This document shows positions 11,151 through 24,600 of a DNA stretch of 60,000 bases, one piece after another (the stretch's first letter is position 1; each line of letters opens with the position of its first letter). Location of the stretch: assembly GCA_964035545.1 (NCBI GenBank), contig OZ037771.1, positions 6,926,690 to 6,986,689 of the forward strand. The letters run 5' to 3'. The notes under the pieces are model-generated. The model saw only the letters and a list, made by a program, of their open reading frames with translations, had not been told where the DNA came from and did not search any database. This stretch comes from Bugula neritina. Taxonomy: Eukaryota > Bryozoa > Gymnolaemata > Cheilostomatida > Bugulidae. Position numbers and translations under genes: made by a program.

Positions 11151-13130
11151 CACTACTACTTGTACTACCACTTCTGCTGCTATAATTAGTACTAATGCTA
11201 CTATTATTACTAGTGCTAGTGGTGTTACTACCACTACTCTGACTACTGCTACCACTACTACTACTACTGCTACTATTAATACTAGTACAACTACTAGTAC
11301 TAGTGACTATCACTATGATACTCATTTACTCTTACGTTCAGATTATCTCATATCTGCAATGCCCAATCAGAGGACCAGTACTTGTAAGACTAAGAGTGGG
11401 AGTATGACTATGAGTAATGCCAATGGTAATTGTAACTGTAAGTGCAACTCACAATCAGACTAAACATTGTCAGACCCCGACAGAATGAGAATGAGTTCTC
11501 TAAAAAGTCAAATTGAAATTGAAACGTAACTGAAACTTGAAGTTGAACGAAGTTCGAATTCTGGTTTTGACATTGAAAAACTAAAAAGTATACTGATAGT
11601 GATACTAAAAATGAAAGCTAAGCTAAAAGTAAAAATAAAACTAAAAGCAAATAACTAAATCAAAATGAAATGCGAAAGTAATACTAATATAGATTCAATT
11701 TGAATTTCATCATAATTTAAATTTTCCACTGACAATCACTGAATCAGCCTCCCTTTCACTAACTTAAACTTAAACTTAATCATAATCATAGTGAAATGAT
11801 AATGTCTAATAACTCTAAGAGAGTAAGACAAATCATCTAATGGCTTCATTATAATTCACTGGAGCTGTTATCTGCAGGTGTATAACTTAAACTATAGTGG
11901 CCGTCTTTTGCTTTTGCAGCATGCATAGTCAGTGTCACCGTAAGGCGTAATAATTATAATAAGCAGTTGCAAAGTTACTTTATTTATAGTGAACTTTAAC
12001 CCTTTGGATCACGCTGGTTTGTTAGAATCGGGAAAAAATGAATATGAATGCAGGTTTTACAATATGAGGCTTATCTTCTCACGATCACTAAGTCAAGTTT
12101 GCTAGGCCTAGAGAACCTTTATTACACTTCCGATCTTAATTTTGCACACCAATAGGTTGGTTCATTTTGGGCTCATTGCCCAAGATTAAATTCATACTCA
12201 TATTCATAGTTATACGCATACTCATAGTGATAGTCACAGTGGTAGTAATTTTAAATTTTATCAATTAAAGTGAGAGTCATGGCTCTAACTCAATATGCAA
12301 ATGAAATTGAAAAATACAGCCTTTTTTATTTTTTGAGTCATTCAATTTCATATTCATATTCATATTGATATTCAATATTCATATGATTATGATATTGAAT
12401 TTCAATTTGATATTCATTTCATCAGTATGATTATATTAGTATTTATTTGCCCTCACTCTCCAACCCTCGTCTTTAAACTCTAATTTGAAGCTTAAGATTT
12501 TATTTTGATTATATTTATTGTAATTTAATTTAATATTATAATATTAATTATAGCAATAGCTAACGTTATTAATATTTATATTATTATTAATATTTAATTT
12601 TATAATTATGTTATCATTTTTTAATATAATGTTGAACTTAATGTTATAATTTGAATTTCTTTTAATTTCTGTCAGTATAACTTCAAGTTAACTATAAGTA
12701 TAAGTATAACTAATAGTAATAGTGATACTATAACTATTACTATTAGTATTACTATTAATATTAATAAGAATATTATGCTTACAAGTTTTAGAGCAATAAC
12801 TGCAAGAACGCAAATCTTCCTTACTATTACTGTATTAGTGTACTCTGTACCTATCTTATTGCCTATTACTATTAGTATTAGTATTACTATTAGTGTCACT
12901 GATATTTAAAGTTAACAAAATTAGTAATACTAATAGCAATACTAATTGTATTAGCCTGTAACTGGGATAGAAATTATATTCATTAGACTTGGTATTAAGT
13001 GTAACTACAACATTAAGATTAAATATTTATATTAGTATTACTCTTACTCTTAATATTGGTATTACTATTGCATTTAGATTTACTATTAGTATATGTGCTA
13101 CTATTAATATTAGTGATATTCTCGTGTCTG
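11140..13130. repeat. Cryptically simple CTA/TTA-rich region
   Basis: About 2 kb of low-complexity DNA. 11140-11310 is dominated by ACT/CTA triplets. 11570-11660 has ACTAAAAGTAA-like words. 12340-12420 has TTCATATTCATATTGA-like words. 12680-13110 is dominated by TATTAC/GTAATA words, including an exact 15-bp inverted repeat (12709-12723 with 12733-12747). Apparent open frames here are strings of Ser/Thr or Ile/Val produced by the simple sequence. Confidence 0.75.
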
Positions 13131-13926
13131 CCTAAAAAGAAAAATTAAGGTCTCCACGACCATACAGTAAGGGTGACCTGTGATAACAGCTGAGCCGGAT
13201 GACAAGGGTTTTTAAGTGGGCTAAGGCCGTGAACTGTGCATCTTGGTCTTGCTATCACATTTACTAGGAACTTATGCCTACTAATGCCGAATCTGGTAGA
13301 GTGCTCTGTAATTCTATCAGTATCACCATGACTGTATGAATATCAGCAATTGTACTACTTAATCGGGCAGTTAAAGTCAGAAAATGTTATTGCATAATGA
13401 CTTTAGACAGTTGGTATAACTGCTAGTGTTACATCAGACTCAGTACATCAATATACAGTTGTACTGTTAAATAATTGATATCACTATGCATATAATTAGC
13501 TGCCAATCATATAAATAGTTCATTGTAAATTGTAGTTATGGTGTGATTTTTCATAAGATGAAATCAACTTTTAAATTTCTTATGAAAAATTAAGCAGTTT
13601 AGGGGTGTGTGGGGCATAATTTAAATGTAATTACTACATGTGTACTAGTTATATTTTTTACTTGGAATAAAGCAAAAAGCATTATAATGAATATAATTTA
13701 ATGTAAAAAATCTCAAGTTACCACTAGTATGTATGTAAATAACTATCTTAATTGCAATTTGTTTTTAGATATTTTTCCATTCTTAGTACAGTATATTGTT
13801 TGGCTTTAGTAAGATTTTAGATAATCACAGTGATTAAAATTAGTAATATATGTTTTAATTCTGCATGCAGTTTCAGCTATTTTTGTCACACACTTTTGTG
13901 CGACTTAGCAGGATTAGTAGTATATT
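13131..13926. other. Intergenic stretch, no gene seen
   Basis: A short stretch near 13150-13250 (GACAAGGGTTTTTAAGTGGGCTAAGG) vaguely recalls the minus-strand SINE tail but is too degraded to call. The rest is AT-rich and without features. Confidence 0.35.
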
Positions 13927-14678
13927 CACGGGCTTTCCATGTACCGATCTGAGCACATTTCTCAGATCGATCGTTTTTCCATGAGAGTGTCAGATCGATC
14001 TCGCGAAGTTGCCTCCTCTTAAGTGAAGGATACTTTAAAAGTATAATTTGTTCACCTGTTTGAGTGATTAAAGCTACTACTGTTGAGAACAAGACGGTAG
14101 TCGTCTAAAATTTAATCCCAGCTATAAACTATACGCAGCAAAGCTTTCAGTGTATGGTAATTTGGCCAATTTAAAATAATTGATTTTAATTTTTTAGCTT
14201 GACAGCTTATATAAAATTAATGGCTGTCTTGCAGATTATTAATAAACTTATAGGACTGTTAGGCTTAAAATTACAAAGAAAATAGCTAATGAAACTAAGT
14301 TTTGATAGTCATTTAAATTCAATTTAAATTTTTCGGTTTTTTTTTACCTTCTACTGCATATAATTGAGTTTTCTTAATCATTGTACTGAAAGTCAAAGTC
14401 TTGGCATCTGAAAAGGTGGCTATCATAATCATTTAATACTTTGCTTAGTAATTATCAACAAGTTATCATTTTTATTAGCAGACAACATTGTAGCGCGCAG
14501 TCTTTTTCTCCTTCTCAGATCGATCTGGTGTCTTTCCATGGTCTTATTGACATGAGATCGATCTGAGTTCGAGCTCTACAGACCGACCAGCTCAGATCGA
14601 CTGAGATCGATCTTTTGCGTCTTTCCATGGATCGATCTCAGTGAGATCGATCTGAGATCGGTACATGGAAAGCCGGTG
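13927..14678. mobile_element. 752-bp non-autonomous DNA transposon, CACTA/CMC-like
   Basis: The terminal inverted repeats are 27 bp with two mismatches. The left end begins CACGGGCTTTCCATGTACC; the right end, read on the minus strand, begins CACCGGCTTTCCATGTACC. The element is flanked by a 3-bp direct repeat ATT (13924-13926 and 14679-14681). Both ends are loaded with GATCGATCT palindromes and repeated TTTCCATG words (around 13934, 13977, 14532, 14612, 14664), typical of subterminal transposase-binding repeats. There is no transposase coding. Ends starting CAC with a 3-bp target duplication fit the CACTA/Mirage/Chapaev group; the superfamily assignment is an inference. Confidence 0.8.
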
Positions 14679-16666
14679 ATTAACAGCTGACCTGCCCCTC
14701 TGTGCTCTGAACTTTGACCCTAACACATCAAAGTTAAATTATGAGTGGTCCTCTATCAGGTCACTAATAAAGCTGTGGCTGTATGTAATATTAAAGCTAC
14801 TGCTGCTTTTAATTAATCCATAACAGAATGGCGTAAGGAGGGTGTAGATTTTTTTTATCAAAGCTCAACACCAAAACATGTTTTGTGTTTTACTATAATA
14901 AAACTAAGTTCTCTTTGCCTTAAGAAATTAAATTATTTTAGTTTGTGTTAACATGTTTGTGTCTAGACTTCTTGATTCTCACCAAAATAATGTTTGATAC
15001 GGTGTTGATAATGTGCTGTAATGTCAAAAGTAAAATATGTTGAAAAAATGTATCATTTTACTTTATATAATGCATTTATTAGTCACTTTTATCACAAAAC
15101 CTATATTAGTAATGTACTATTGGGTAAATTGAGTTGATTCCAACTTTCTGGTGAGTGGCAGATCCTAAAGCAACGTCTTAACTGTACATAGATGGTTGTA
15201 GCAAGTGGGTGTGACTTCATCCACTCTGTTTGTTGAAATCATTAGTCATTTTGATAATTTACTAAAATAGTTAAGTTTGTCATTAAGACATGATGCTGAG
15301 CAAGTTGGCAATTTATGACTGGTACTACTGGATGACCTAGCAAAATATTTGTATATTTTTGTTGCTTTGCAAATGAAGAGTGTTATCACTTATTTGTCAG
15401 CAAATGCATAAATGCAATTATATTCGCAAACTTATGCATGAATTTTTTACTAAACCTGCTTATGACTATTATACGTCCATAAATGCTTTCAATAGTACAC
15501 TTGGTGCATGCATGATACATATATCACTTCTACTGCGACTATGTATTTACTGATAGCTTAAACCTACTTAACTACTAATTTACATACTAGTTTACATGTG
15601 TGTTATATCTTATCATCATGAATTCCTTCACTGTACTCGTACAAATGTGTTAGAGTATTATACTCAGCAGAGATGAATGTGCTATTGTTATATTTGCTCT
15701 ACTCATTTATCTACTTCCCACATGTTCACATTCTCCACCCTTCAACTCTATGAGAGTCTTACTAACACTTGGGATAATGGCTAAGTACTTTTCCCAAGTA
15801 GTAGAGGCATAGCCTGTGTTACTAATGTCCAAACTGCATGTCACGTGTACTGCATATATTAATGTTTGCTTTCAGTTTACAATATTTTTGGAGAGACTTC
15901 ACTGGGACTAGAATTTTAAAGCCCATAAAAGATTAATGTTCACATGTAAGTTTGGTTATTTATCATAGTACGTTATACAGCTGCACTGGTAAGGTTTCTT
16001 TATACACGTAGCCATGTTTATATTGCCTATTCACCATCACTTTAGTCGAATTTAGGTTCAGTAGGAAAGAAATTTTAATAGTTTAAGTTCTTCGATTTTT
16101 TAAAGAAATTTTGATGTGAGCCGCTGTTGAAATCCTCATGATAACATAACTTTTTTTGGAGTTTGGAGCTCAGACAACCAGTCATTCACCCCCAGATAAG
16201 TGCTGCATCTAGCAAGTTCTTTTTTTGCTACATTTCTAGTGTAGAACACAGGCTTTTCTCAGTTTCTCTATTTTCACATCTACCACCTCAGCTTCATTGG
16301 CAACTTCAACACATGTTGACACTCCAAAGTTTTATTTTTGAAGAAGTTATATAGTAAATATAGAACCTGTTCCAGTTGGGTGTTGCTTGCATTTCCACTC
16401 TGCCATTGTTTTTGCTTTCATTGTACTAGTGTTGGGTGAGAAATGGTCTGGTTGGTTCGATTGATTTATTGCATATCACAGACATGAAAATACGGTGTGA
16501 AATTAGTTTGACAATGCTCTATGCCGCAAGTTCTTTGTAAGTTAGCAGAGTTTTATGATTTGGTCTTTTGGAAACAAAATGGTTTGCTTAGCTCTCTTTC
16601 ACAAAGCTCTAGATTTTAATTCAATTCATATTATATCATTATACTGGTCAGGGTGTCATGTAAATG

Positions 16667-16850
16667 AAGAACTCGAACAAGTTTATAGTCACCAACCCTG
16701 TAAGAAATCCCTGATGGAAAGGGTTTTTCAAAGTGGGCTAAGAACTTATTCGTATATGGCATAGGAGCAATTATGACTGAATGCTCTTCCTAACATCACC
16801 AATGGTCTTTACTGGGGTTCGAAAAGGCTTTTTGCGATGGTCATGGTGAA
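16667..16850 (-). mobile_element. tRNA-derived SINE, degraded, minus orientation
   Basis: On the plus strand it reads the reversed tail (AAATCCCTGATGGAAAGGG, GTGGGCTAAGAACTTATTC), the middle (GGAGCAATTATGACTGAATG, CTTCCTAACATCACCAATGG) and the start of the B-box region (GGGGTTCGAA), all shared with the complete copy at 54633-54850. The tRNA head beyond the B box is not recognisable. Confidence 0.75.
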
Positions 16851-17180
16851 ACTTCTAGTTATCTACATTTCCTACTAAATGATTCATATTCATGCTGATG
16901 CTGTGAGAGTTATGGTTTGAGAGTGTTACTCCGGGTGCTGTAATGTGTAGCTCTTCTGTTTGGGATGAGCTCACACTCCAAGTAAAATTTCTTTCATGGA
17001 TCAGCATAATATTGTTATTAGCCTCAGTATTTAAACTGTATTCAAACTAAAGTTAGTAGTTATTCAATCGCAGCAGGTAAATTTTGTCACAATTAACTTC
17101 CTTTTTCACTGTCTTGTGTTGCAAGTTGGCAACTCATGGTGACTTAACAGTCAGGATTATACTCAGCTATGCTAACGTTG

Positions 17181-17264
17181 TAGTGTCACATGTTCACTGT
17201 ACTGTGACATCTCTGTAGTGACACATGTTTACTGTACTGTGACATCTCTGTTGTGACACATGTG
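17181..17264. repeat. 35-bp tandem repeat, 2.4 copies
   Basis: Two near-identical 35-bp units (core CACTGTACTGTGACATCTCT, with T for C in the second) followed by a partial third. Confidence 0.8.
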
Positions 17265-18681
17265 TGTCCTATGTATTACAATACGTGTATGACAGCATAT
17301 TATACTCTCACATGTGTTGTAATACATGGAACACACATTTTGTAACATTGTAGCACGTTTTGTGATACTTGTGCTGTGTCATGGGTTGTGCTAGGCATAG
17401 TTATAAAGGATATCAGTTAGCCATCCTATCAAAAAATTTCCCCATGCAATGTGGAGGTCCCCAATCTAAATTGACAGTGAGGTTTGAAGGTGATCTAGGA
17501 CACCCTTACCCTCACAGGAATCATGGCTAAACAATTACTGGTTTTAAGATCATATGCTCTACATCTGTCAGGTATTTTTTGGGTTGATACTGCATTCCAG
17601 TTGATGCAGGTTGGGTTAGCTTGTACAGCTCTTGATGTTGCTAAGGCAATGTGGTAACTCTTCATCTTGTATCAAAGTGAAAGTTGAATTAATCTACTAG
17701 ACAACCTGTCAACATGGATTTATCTTTGCATGTGACTGGGAAGTAGTTGGTGGTATTTATTTAGCCTTAGGTTAGTATTACTAGTTGAATTACATTATCA
17801 TTTTTCTATCCTCGTAACATCTTGTATTGATTGTTAGGTATCCTGGGCTAAATATAATAACTAGTTATTGTACTTGCTCAGTTGGCATTATTTTCTAGCT
17901 CTTTTATTTTGATCACCTATACAATATTTACAAACTTTTCAAATCTTGTGATTTAGTTTGTTGCAAACCAGGAATTTTTTAGCATGAACTACTGGTGCCT
18001 CTGCTAAAGACACTTCAGATAAATTTAGGGACATTGACCTATTTGCAATACTGCTCCAGCTCCAATAAATGATAAATATGCAATTTATCAGCTTACGCTA
18101 CCATATGCAATAATGCTATAATCATATAGAACACAGCCATGCCGGATGAAATGAAAAATGAAAAAAAAAATTTTTCAACTAAACTTATTGTTATTTTCTG
18201 GAGTTATCTGTTCCGGTTCTTCTGCAGACTATTGTCATATTGTTTTGATTAAAACGAACGCTGATTGGCTGGTTAACAAGCATACTTGTACCCATTTGAC
18301 AGAAGTTTCCCTTGATAATCACGTGCATCGTCGACTGCATGTAGTACCTTTGTAGCGATTAGGAAAGGCTGTCTCTTAATCAGTACTGGCTCAGTAGCAT
18401 TTCACTAATTGCTTTCATACTCGGACCATTCATAAATTCCTTTTAGCTTATCAGCATTTTATCAGTAATCATTATTTACTAACGTTACTGACTCGGGGGT
18501 ACACTGCAATCAGTGGAAGGTCAACTTATTTCTCTATTATTCTGGATTATTGTCACCATTCTGTTGGCTAATCTCTCATGTATTTGGCTCAAATCTCTCT
18601 GAGTCATCGGTTTTTATCCTTGGTGTGAAGTATAAGTGAGTCAATTTTGTTTCCACATTTGTTGCCTAAAGCATTAGAAAG

Positions 18682-21600
18682 ATGGTTGGGGGTTCCAGTC
18701 CTTCTCTAAACAAATGGGTAAGATTACAGAGTAAAACAAATGATATGCATATGTAAAGTAAATTATTCCTCCTAGCACTGCACTCTAGTAACTAGTAAGT
18801 AAACAGTAGTGTATTCGTCAACTGTACAACGTAAGTGTAACTGCTCACCTGTTTATTACCTGCAGAGTACGAGGAAGAGTGGTGGAAGTAGCTGGTCTCT
18901 AAAGTCACTCAAAGCTAGCGGCTGGTCACTCAAGTTTTTCACCTCTAGAATGTCAACAAGTGAGTCTAACAAATCATTTTTCTGTATGTATGCCACCATA
19001 TGAGTGTATCACTCTTATTTAAGTATGTCTTTCAATCAGTGTGACTGTAATTGTATTTTTTACTGTAGCAGTTGCATTTAAAAACTCTACTTTTTTAGCA
19101 CAATAATAATTCAATATTATAAGTGACTTGCTGGTTTCCAACTGGGTTTGTGATTTCAAATTGATAGAAAATTCTAAGGTATTGGGTATTTGAAAGAAAA
19201 TTCAGTTTATCTTTTGCAATTGGCTCAATTTTATTATCAAAGTGCAACTCGTAGCTATTGTCAATTATGCTGTTAAATTTTTGCTGACTTACTGACTAAT
19301 AATTAGTTGTCATAGCCAGTGATTACTTGCAGTAGCCTGTGCATACACAGTAGCTGACCTAGTAGTGGTTGCTAGTTTACCTGCTGACTACACTTGCAGA
19401 TAATGGAAGCTCAGAAGAGCTCATGGTGGTAGCCAAGTATGACTACAGGGCCAAAGACACTCAAGAGCTCAACATCTGCAAGAATGAAAAGCTGACTTTG
19501 ATTGATGACAGCAAACATTGGTGGCTGGTGAGTTTGCTTCTAACTGGTGCTATTTATAACTTCCTTCACAGTTGGTGTAGGAATTTTCTCTCTAATGGCT
19601 GAACTGTGTAGGTATGTGTTGATAGAACCAAAGACCTTTCTACTGTAAATACAGTCACAAACCAGCAAGCAAATATATTGAGATGGTAAGTTTCAACACC
19701 AACAGGATAGATGTTTGCATGTTCGATTGGAGTAGAGAAACAGCTTTTTTTAGAATTTTTTAAATTGCATTCACAGCTAGCCTTGTAAATAGGAGCTGCA
19801 ACCCATGATTTTTAATCGCTCAGCCAATCAGAGTGTGTTGAGTTTGGAAAGAGTAAAAAGGCCTCAGTTTTTTTCCATGAAGATTACTTGTTGGCCCAGG
19901 AAATGTGAACTTTTGGAATTGTGTTAACTGTTGAACAGTTGGGTACTAATAAGTTGGGGCAGCAAAGGCGTGTGAACCTCTCTGTCAGATATAATTATAT
20001 CCTGTTTACCAGACTACCGGCAGCACCCCCCTACAACAGATGTGGAGATAGTTGCTGTCAAGGTTCCTTTCAGTCTCCATTGTTGATGCTGACTCATCAC
20101 ATGTGTTGACCACAAGCTGATTGGTTGCCTGGTGTTAGTCCCTGCCTCATTAGTCACTGCTGCCTCATTAGTCACTGCTCATCCTACCTGGTGCCAAGTT
20201 AATTATTTGGAAAATAAATACTGTCACCTTTCATGAGGTTTTTATTTACTTGTCCAAATATTGCTCAGTGAGAGTTTCTACAGGCTACGGTATAGTAGCT
20301 GCACAGCAGGCAGTCTTGTCCTGGAGTTTTCTCCCCTGATTGTGTCAAGTTACAGTTGAACTTTGCTATTTTTGATGAATTTTCTGCTCCAGCGTAGCCA
20401 CAACTTTAAGAAGCAATGTGGATGTTCTAGTGCATGTTAGTTTTAGGCTCTATCTGCTGCGTTTATTGCATAGACAGTTTTTGTTCTTGAAATGGAGCTG
20501 ATGGACTTCTAGACTAAATTGGCATTTTGGAAATCGAGTAGCAATTAGCTCATCCTTGCTGAGAGAACATTTGTTACTCTGTTGTTGGTTCAAAAATGTA
20601 AAGTTATCTAACCACTCCATCATACTGTACTTTACATGTCATGATTTGTTGTAAATATTATGCATGTGCTATTATCTCTTAGTGATTATTTTAAGGACCA
20701 AGAAACTCAAACAATATAGTTTCTATCAGTGAGTCATTTGATTGTAAACTAGTCATAAGTTAAGTATCAGTTGCTGCTGAGTCAGCTTAAGTTTAATAAA
20801 ATAATGTCCCATGAATCAGGTACAATATTATGTTTTTTTGAAAATGTATACAATAGCATAGGAGAGGTGTTTGTCCTGCATACAAGCATCTCAGCTGATG
20901 GGATTATTTAATGTCTGACGTCACTAACTGTACTGTCTCTGTAAGCAATTACCAACATAATGTGACCTTATCATCTGGTATGTCCTTTCCTCACAAGGAA
21001 CTGCTGTGTTTGTGTGTTGTGCATGACTCAACGCAGCTGTGTTAGCAGGAGAAATGTCAGTGAATGTGGTTTATGTTAGACTAGGTGAAATATGTTTCAA
21101 ATAAAATCATTATTGCTGCTGTTTAGCTTACGTAATAGCATCAGTTTATAAATTGACACTGTAATAAGTAAATTATTATAAACATTTTAGAGGTGGGTAA
21201 ACTTGCTGTAGTGGGCTGAAGTACCCAACTAGAATACACACTGAACAGCCTGTGTATGGGTCATTGGTAAAAGTGTTTTAGCTACTTTAAACCTCATGGT
21301 CTGAAACCAAGTCTATTTCCTGTCTAAACACATTTGCTACTAGGGCAACTATAAACAAGTGTGAGCTTGGAGATGTGGTAGTATGGCTGTGTGGAAACGT
21401 GCACTTGACTAGTTCCTGTCCTCATTTGTCTTGTCTTTTTGGCTCCATGAAAGTTGTCAAGTTTTGTATGACTCATCCCAGTTGACATTCTCTATGGGTG
21501 GTCATTGTCTTCAAAGTCACTTAGTAGCAGAGGTGGTCAGTCATGCTTCTCTTTCTTCAATATGTTGAAGTATTGAATTCTCTAGTTGAATCATCTGGGA

Positions 21601-24600
21601 TATTCAGAAGGTCTGCTTCATAGGTTGACTGCTCAGCATTTGTTATTTTTAACAACATTAGAGATATTAACGACTTAATTTACCAGCTGGAACAATCAGC
21701 ACTTTGCTATTTTCGTATGTTTCCAGTGTGATTGTATGTGAAGCAGATGTAGGGTATAGTATTCACTTCTTGTTACTACTCTTCACTCAGTCACTCATTG
21801 TGTATCTGGTGTGAAACATGACACTGTTGACTGCATTTTCATGTGCCAATAGGTAGTGAATCACTTCTCTCACCTCATACTATTCACTTGCCAGCAACTG
21901 TTTGGCTCCTATACTTAGGCTGTGATGGATTCAGCATTTCATCATAATAATATAGCCTGTATTCTAACAGTAGCCAGCTGAGTGCAGAGTGTACAAGGGT
22001 TAAGGCACAAAAATCGCTTATTCAAAAACTAGAACTGGTCTAAATTGTTTGACTTTTAGCGTAAATTTGTATTTGAAATGTAATTGTTATGAAAATACAA
22101 ATTTTTTGCAAGAATTTTTATTTCAACACATGTTTTTTGAAATTTCTCCGTAGCTGTGCCTATTTGATGGGAAGAGTAAATGGTGTTGCATAATTATTTG
22201 CAGTATTGTGTTAGCATCCCCCATTCCCCATTGTTGACCCTCTTCTTTGCTTGATACTGAATGGCATCTAAAAATCATTCCAGGCAGATACTTAAATCAC
22301 TGGCTTGAAATCAGCAGTGATGAATTGTGAATGACTAACATAATACATTATGATGCGTAATTGACTTTTAAAGCTATGTAAGTCCATTGTCTGCACTATT
22401 TGATATATGAGAGCTCTCTATTTTCCCTGCCCGATTCCTTTGTTACATTAGACTACAATATTTTGATGCTATCATCTATAACAATGGCTCAAAAGAAGTG
22501 CCTTTGTGATCGTCTATGCAGTTTTGCACTTCTATAAGCCTCCTATGCTATGCTCTAGTAAATCTTGTTCTACATTATATTGGGTCATCCGCATTGACTG
22601 TTTCAGTTCGTAGTTTCATTTATCACATCTTCTTTCAGCTGAACTATTATGCATCCATTTCTCTGTCACTATTCCGCCCCTGGTGTTGAGTCTTTGTGAT
22701 GACTAACAGTAGTAACTAACGGTAGTAACTTGCAGTAGCTACTAACAGTAGCTACTAGCAGACAGCAGTTGTGACTTGACTAGTGATTTACATGTCTACA
22801 CATGCATGTGACATTCGTTACATATGATGAAACTGCATACAACATTTCACTAGACAGGTAATTGTACATATCGCTGTGGTAACTGCTTGCTGTTCAACTG
22901 GTAAGGTTTGGTCTGTGTTGCTCCTCTGCAAGTCTGCCGAGTCTTCCCCAGCAGATGATAGCTTTTTATTTGCTGGTTCTTTGTGAAGTTTTTTTTTATC
23001 TTTTTATAGTATTTATGGACGTTTTTTATTTCTAGTATGTGGAATGAGGAACACTGCAGTTGTACTGTAGCTTGCAAGGTTGTAAGAACCAAACCTCACA
23101 CCCAGGGACCTGGTGTCAGGTGTTGTAGGTTGAGCTTCCTTCTCACAGGAAACCCTGGGCCACTTCCTAAAAAACATGACTATTTTTGGCTACGTTTTAT
23201 ATCAACTGTAAACTCAAGGGTGGTGTGGTTGTATCAGCTGATCATCTTGAGATATCAAAATATTATGATAAACTGCAAAATGACTATTTTTACAGTTACA
23301 TTAATTATGCTGAAATGTATCCACGTGATGGAACAGTGGCTTCTGTGTGTAACCTTAGAGGTTGTGCAAGGTGTTGGGTTTGTTTACAGGTGAAAAATGT
23401 TAAGGATGAGACAGGTTACGTCCCTTCAAACTACGTCAAGAAGCTCAAACCCTCAATATTAGTGTCGCTGAAAAATATTGGCAAAGGAACTCTGGGAAGG
23501 AAAAGGTCTACAGATAGAATACAAGTAAGTGACTGTATTTGTATTGTCACACCATAGGTGTGCCCTATACACTTTGTTGGGGTTGTTGAGTTGGAATTAG
23601 TAACTAACTATTTACTCGCATGCCAGGGTGGAAATAATTTCAAAGAGCAGCAACTCTATTTAACACCACAATTGAAATAATTTGGCTCCAAGATGGTATA
23701 TACACATAGGATGTCAGCATTTCTATGGTTTCCCACTCGGAGGGAGCCGCCGTTGTCTAGGGTTAGAGAGTGTGCTTAGTAAACAGGAAGTCATGGGTTC
23801 GAACCCGACAAAGGCCATGGGTGATGTTAGGAAGAGCATCCAGTCATAATTGCTCCTGTGCCCCATCTGAATAAGTCCTTAGCCCGATTTACCAAAGAAC
23901 CCTTTCGTGAGTTCTTCTATGGTTTCACTCTGGAGGTTCCCAGTATTGTGTATGTTGAAGGACTAGTTGGCTTCAGCCACTCTACCAAGACACAACTGTT
24001 TCACTCCACTGCATATACAGCATAACCATGAAAATATGCTTCTTATTACTTTCTGTAGATACAGCAAATGTCTCAAGGTTGCGGGGACTACAGTGTACCG
24101 AATGGTGGTGGTTCGGGTGGCGGCGAGGAGGCCTCCATAGGTGCTTATGTCTGTGCTAAATATTCATATGTGGCTCAGCAGGCTGATGAACTGTCTTTCT
24201 CTAAGGGGGACTATATCATAGTAATAGAGAAGTCTAAGGACGGCTGGTGGAAAGGTGAGTTTCTGTGTTATATATCTAGCAGGTAGTGCGCTGTTATACA
24301 AGGCTGTGCAGTGTTACTATTCAGGACTAAAGCTAAAGCCACATGGAGTAGAAGTGTGCTTATACAGAGAAAATCCGATGTTCCACACACAATATGTTGC
24401 CATGGAGATTGACATTAGATTGACCAATTGTGTTTGCCAATGACTTTACAGCTATTTTATATATTATTTCATTGTGAAATGCTCAGTGATGCACTTAATT
24501 GATTGAAATGAAAACAGAAAACTAAAAGCTAAATAGTGATCAACCAATTAGATCACTGCAGTGTTCATTCAGCATTTTCACAGAATGAAATTTGCACAGA

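Larger units (their letters stand above)
14682..18681. other. Gene-poor intergenic region upstream of NCK
   Basis: 4 kb between the transposon and the first NCK coding exon. I see a SINE remnant (16667-16850), a short tandem repeat (17181-17264) and otherwise unstructured AT-rich DNA. It presumably contains NCK 5' UTR exon(s) and promoter, which cannot be placed from sequence alone. Short open frames here show no family resemblance. Confidence 0.45.

Noticed and set aside
11086-11325. Ser/Thr-rich open frame on the minus strand
   Set aside because: Translation of CTA/ACT simple sequence and a tRNA-like remnant; no start context, splice sites or family similarity.
13886-14092. 68-residue open frame on the minus strand
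   Set aside because: Spans the left end of the CACTA/CMC-like transposon and its GATC repeats; no transposase motif.
23186-23557. Long open frame reading through NCK exon 4
   Set aside because: Only 23390-23524 is exon; the upstream part is intron with no SH3 similarity and is cut off by a good acceptor.
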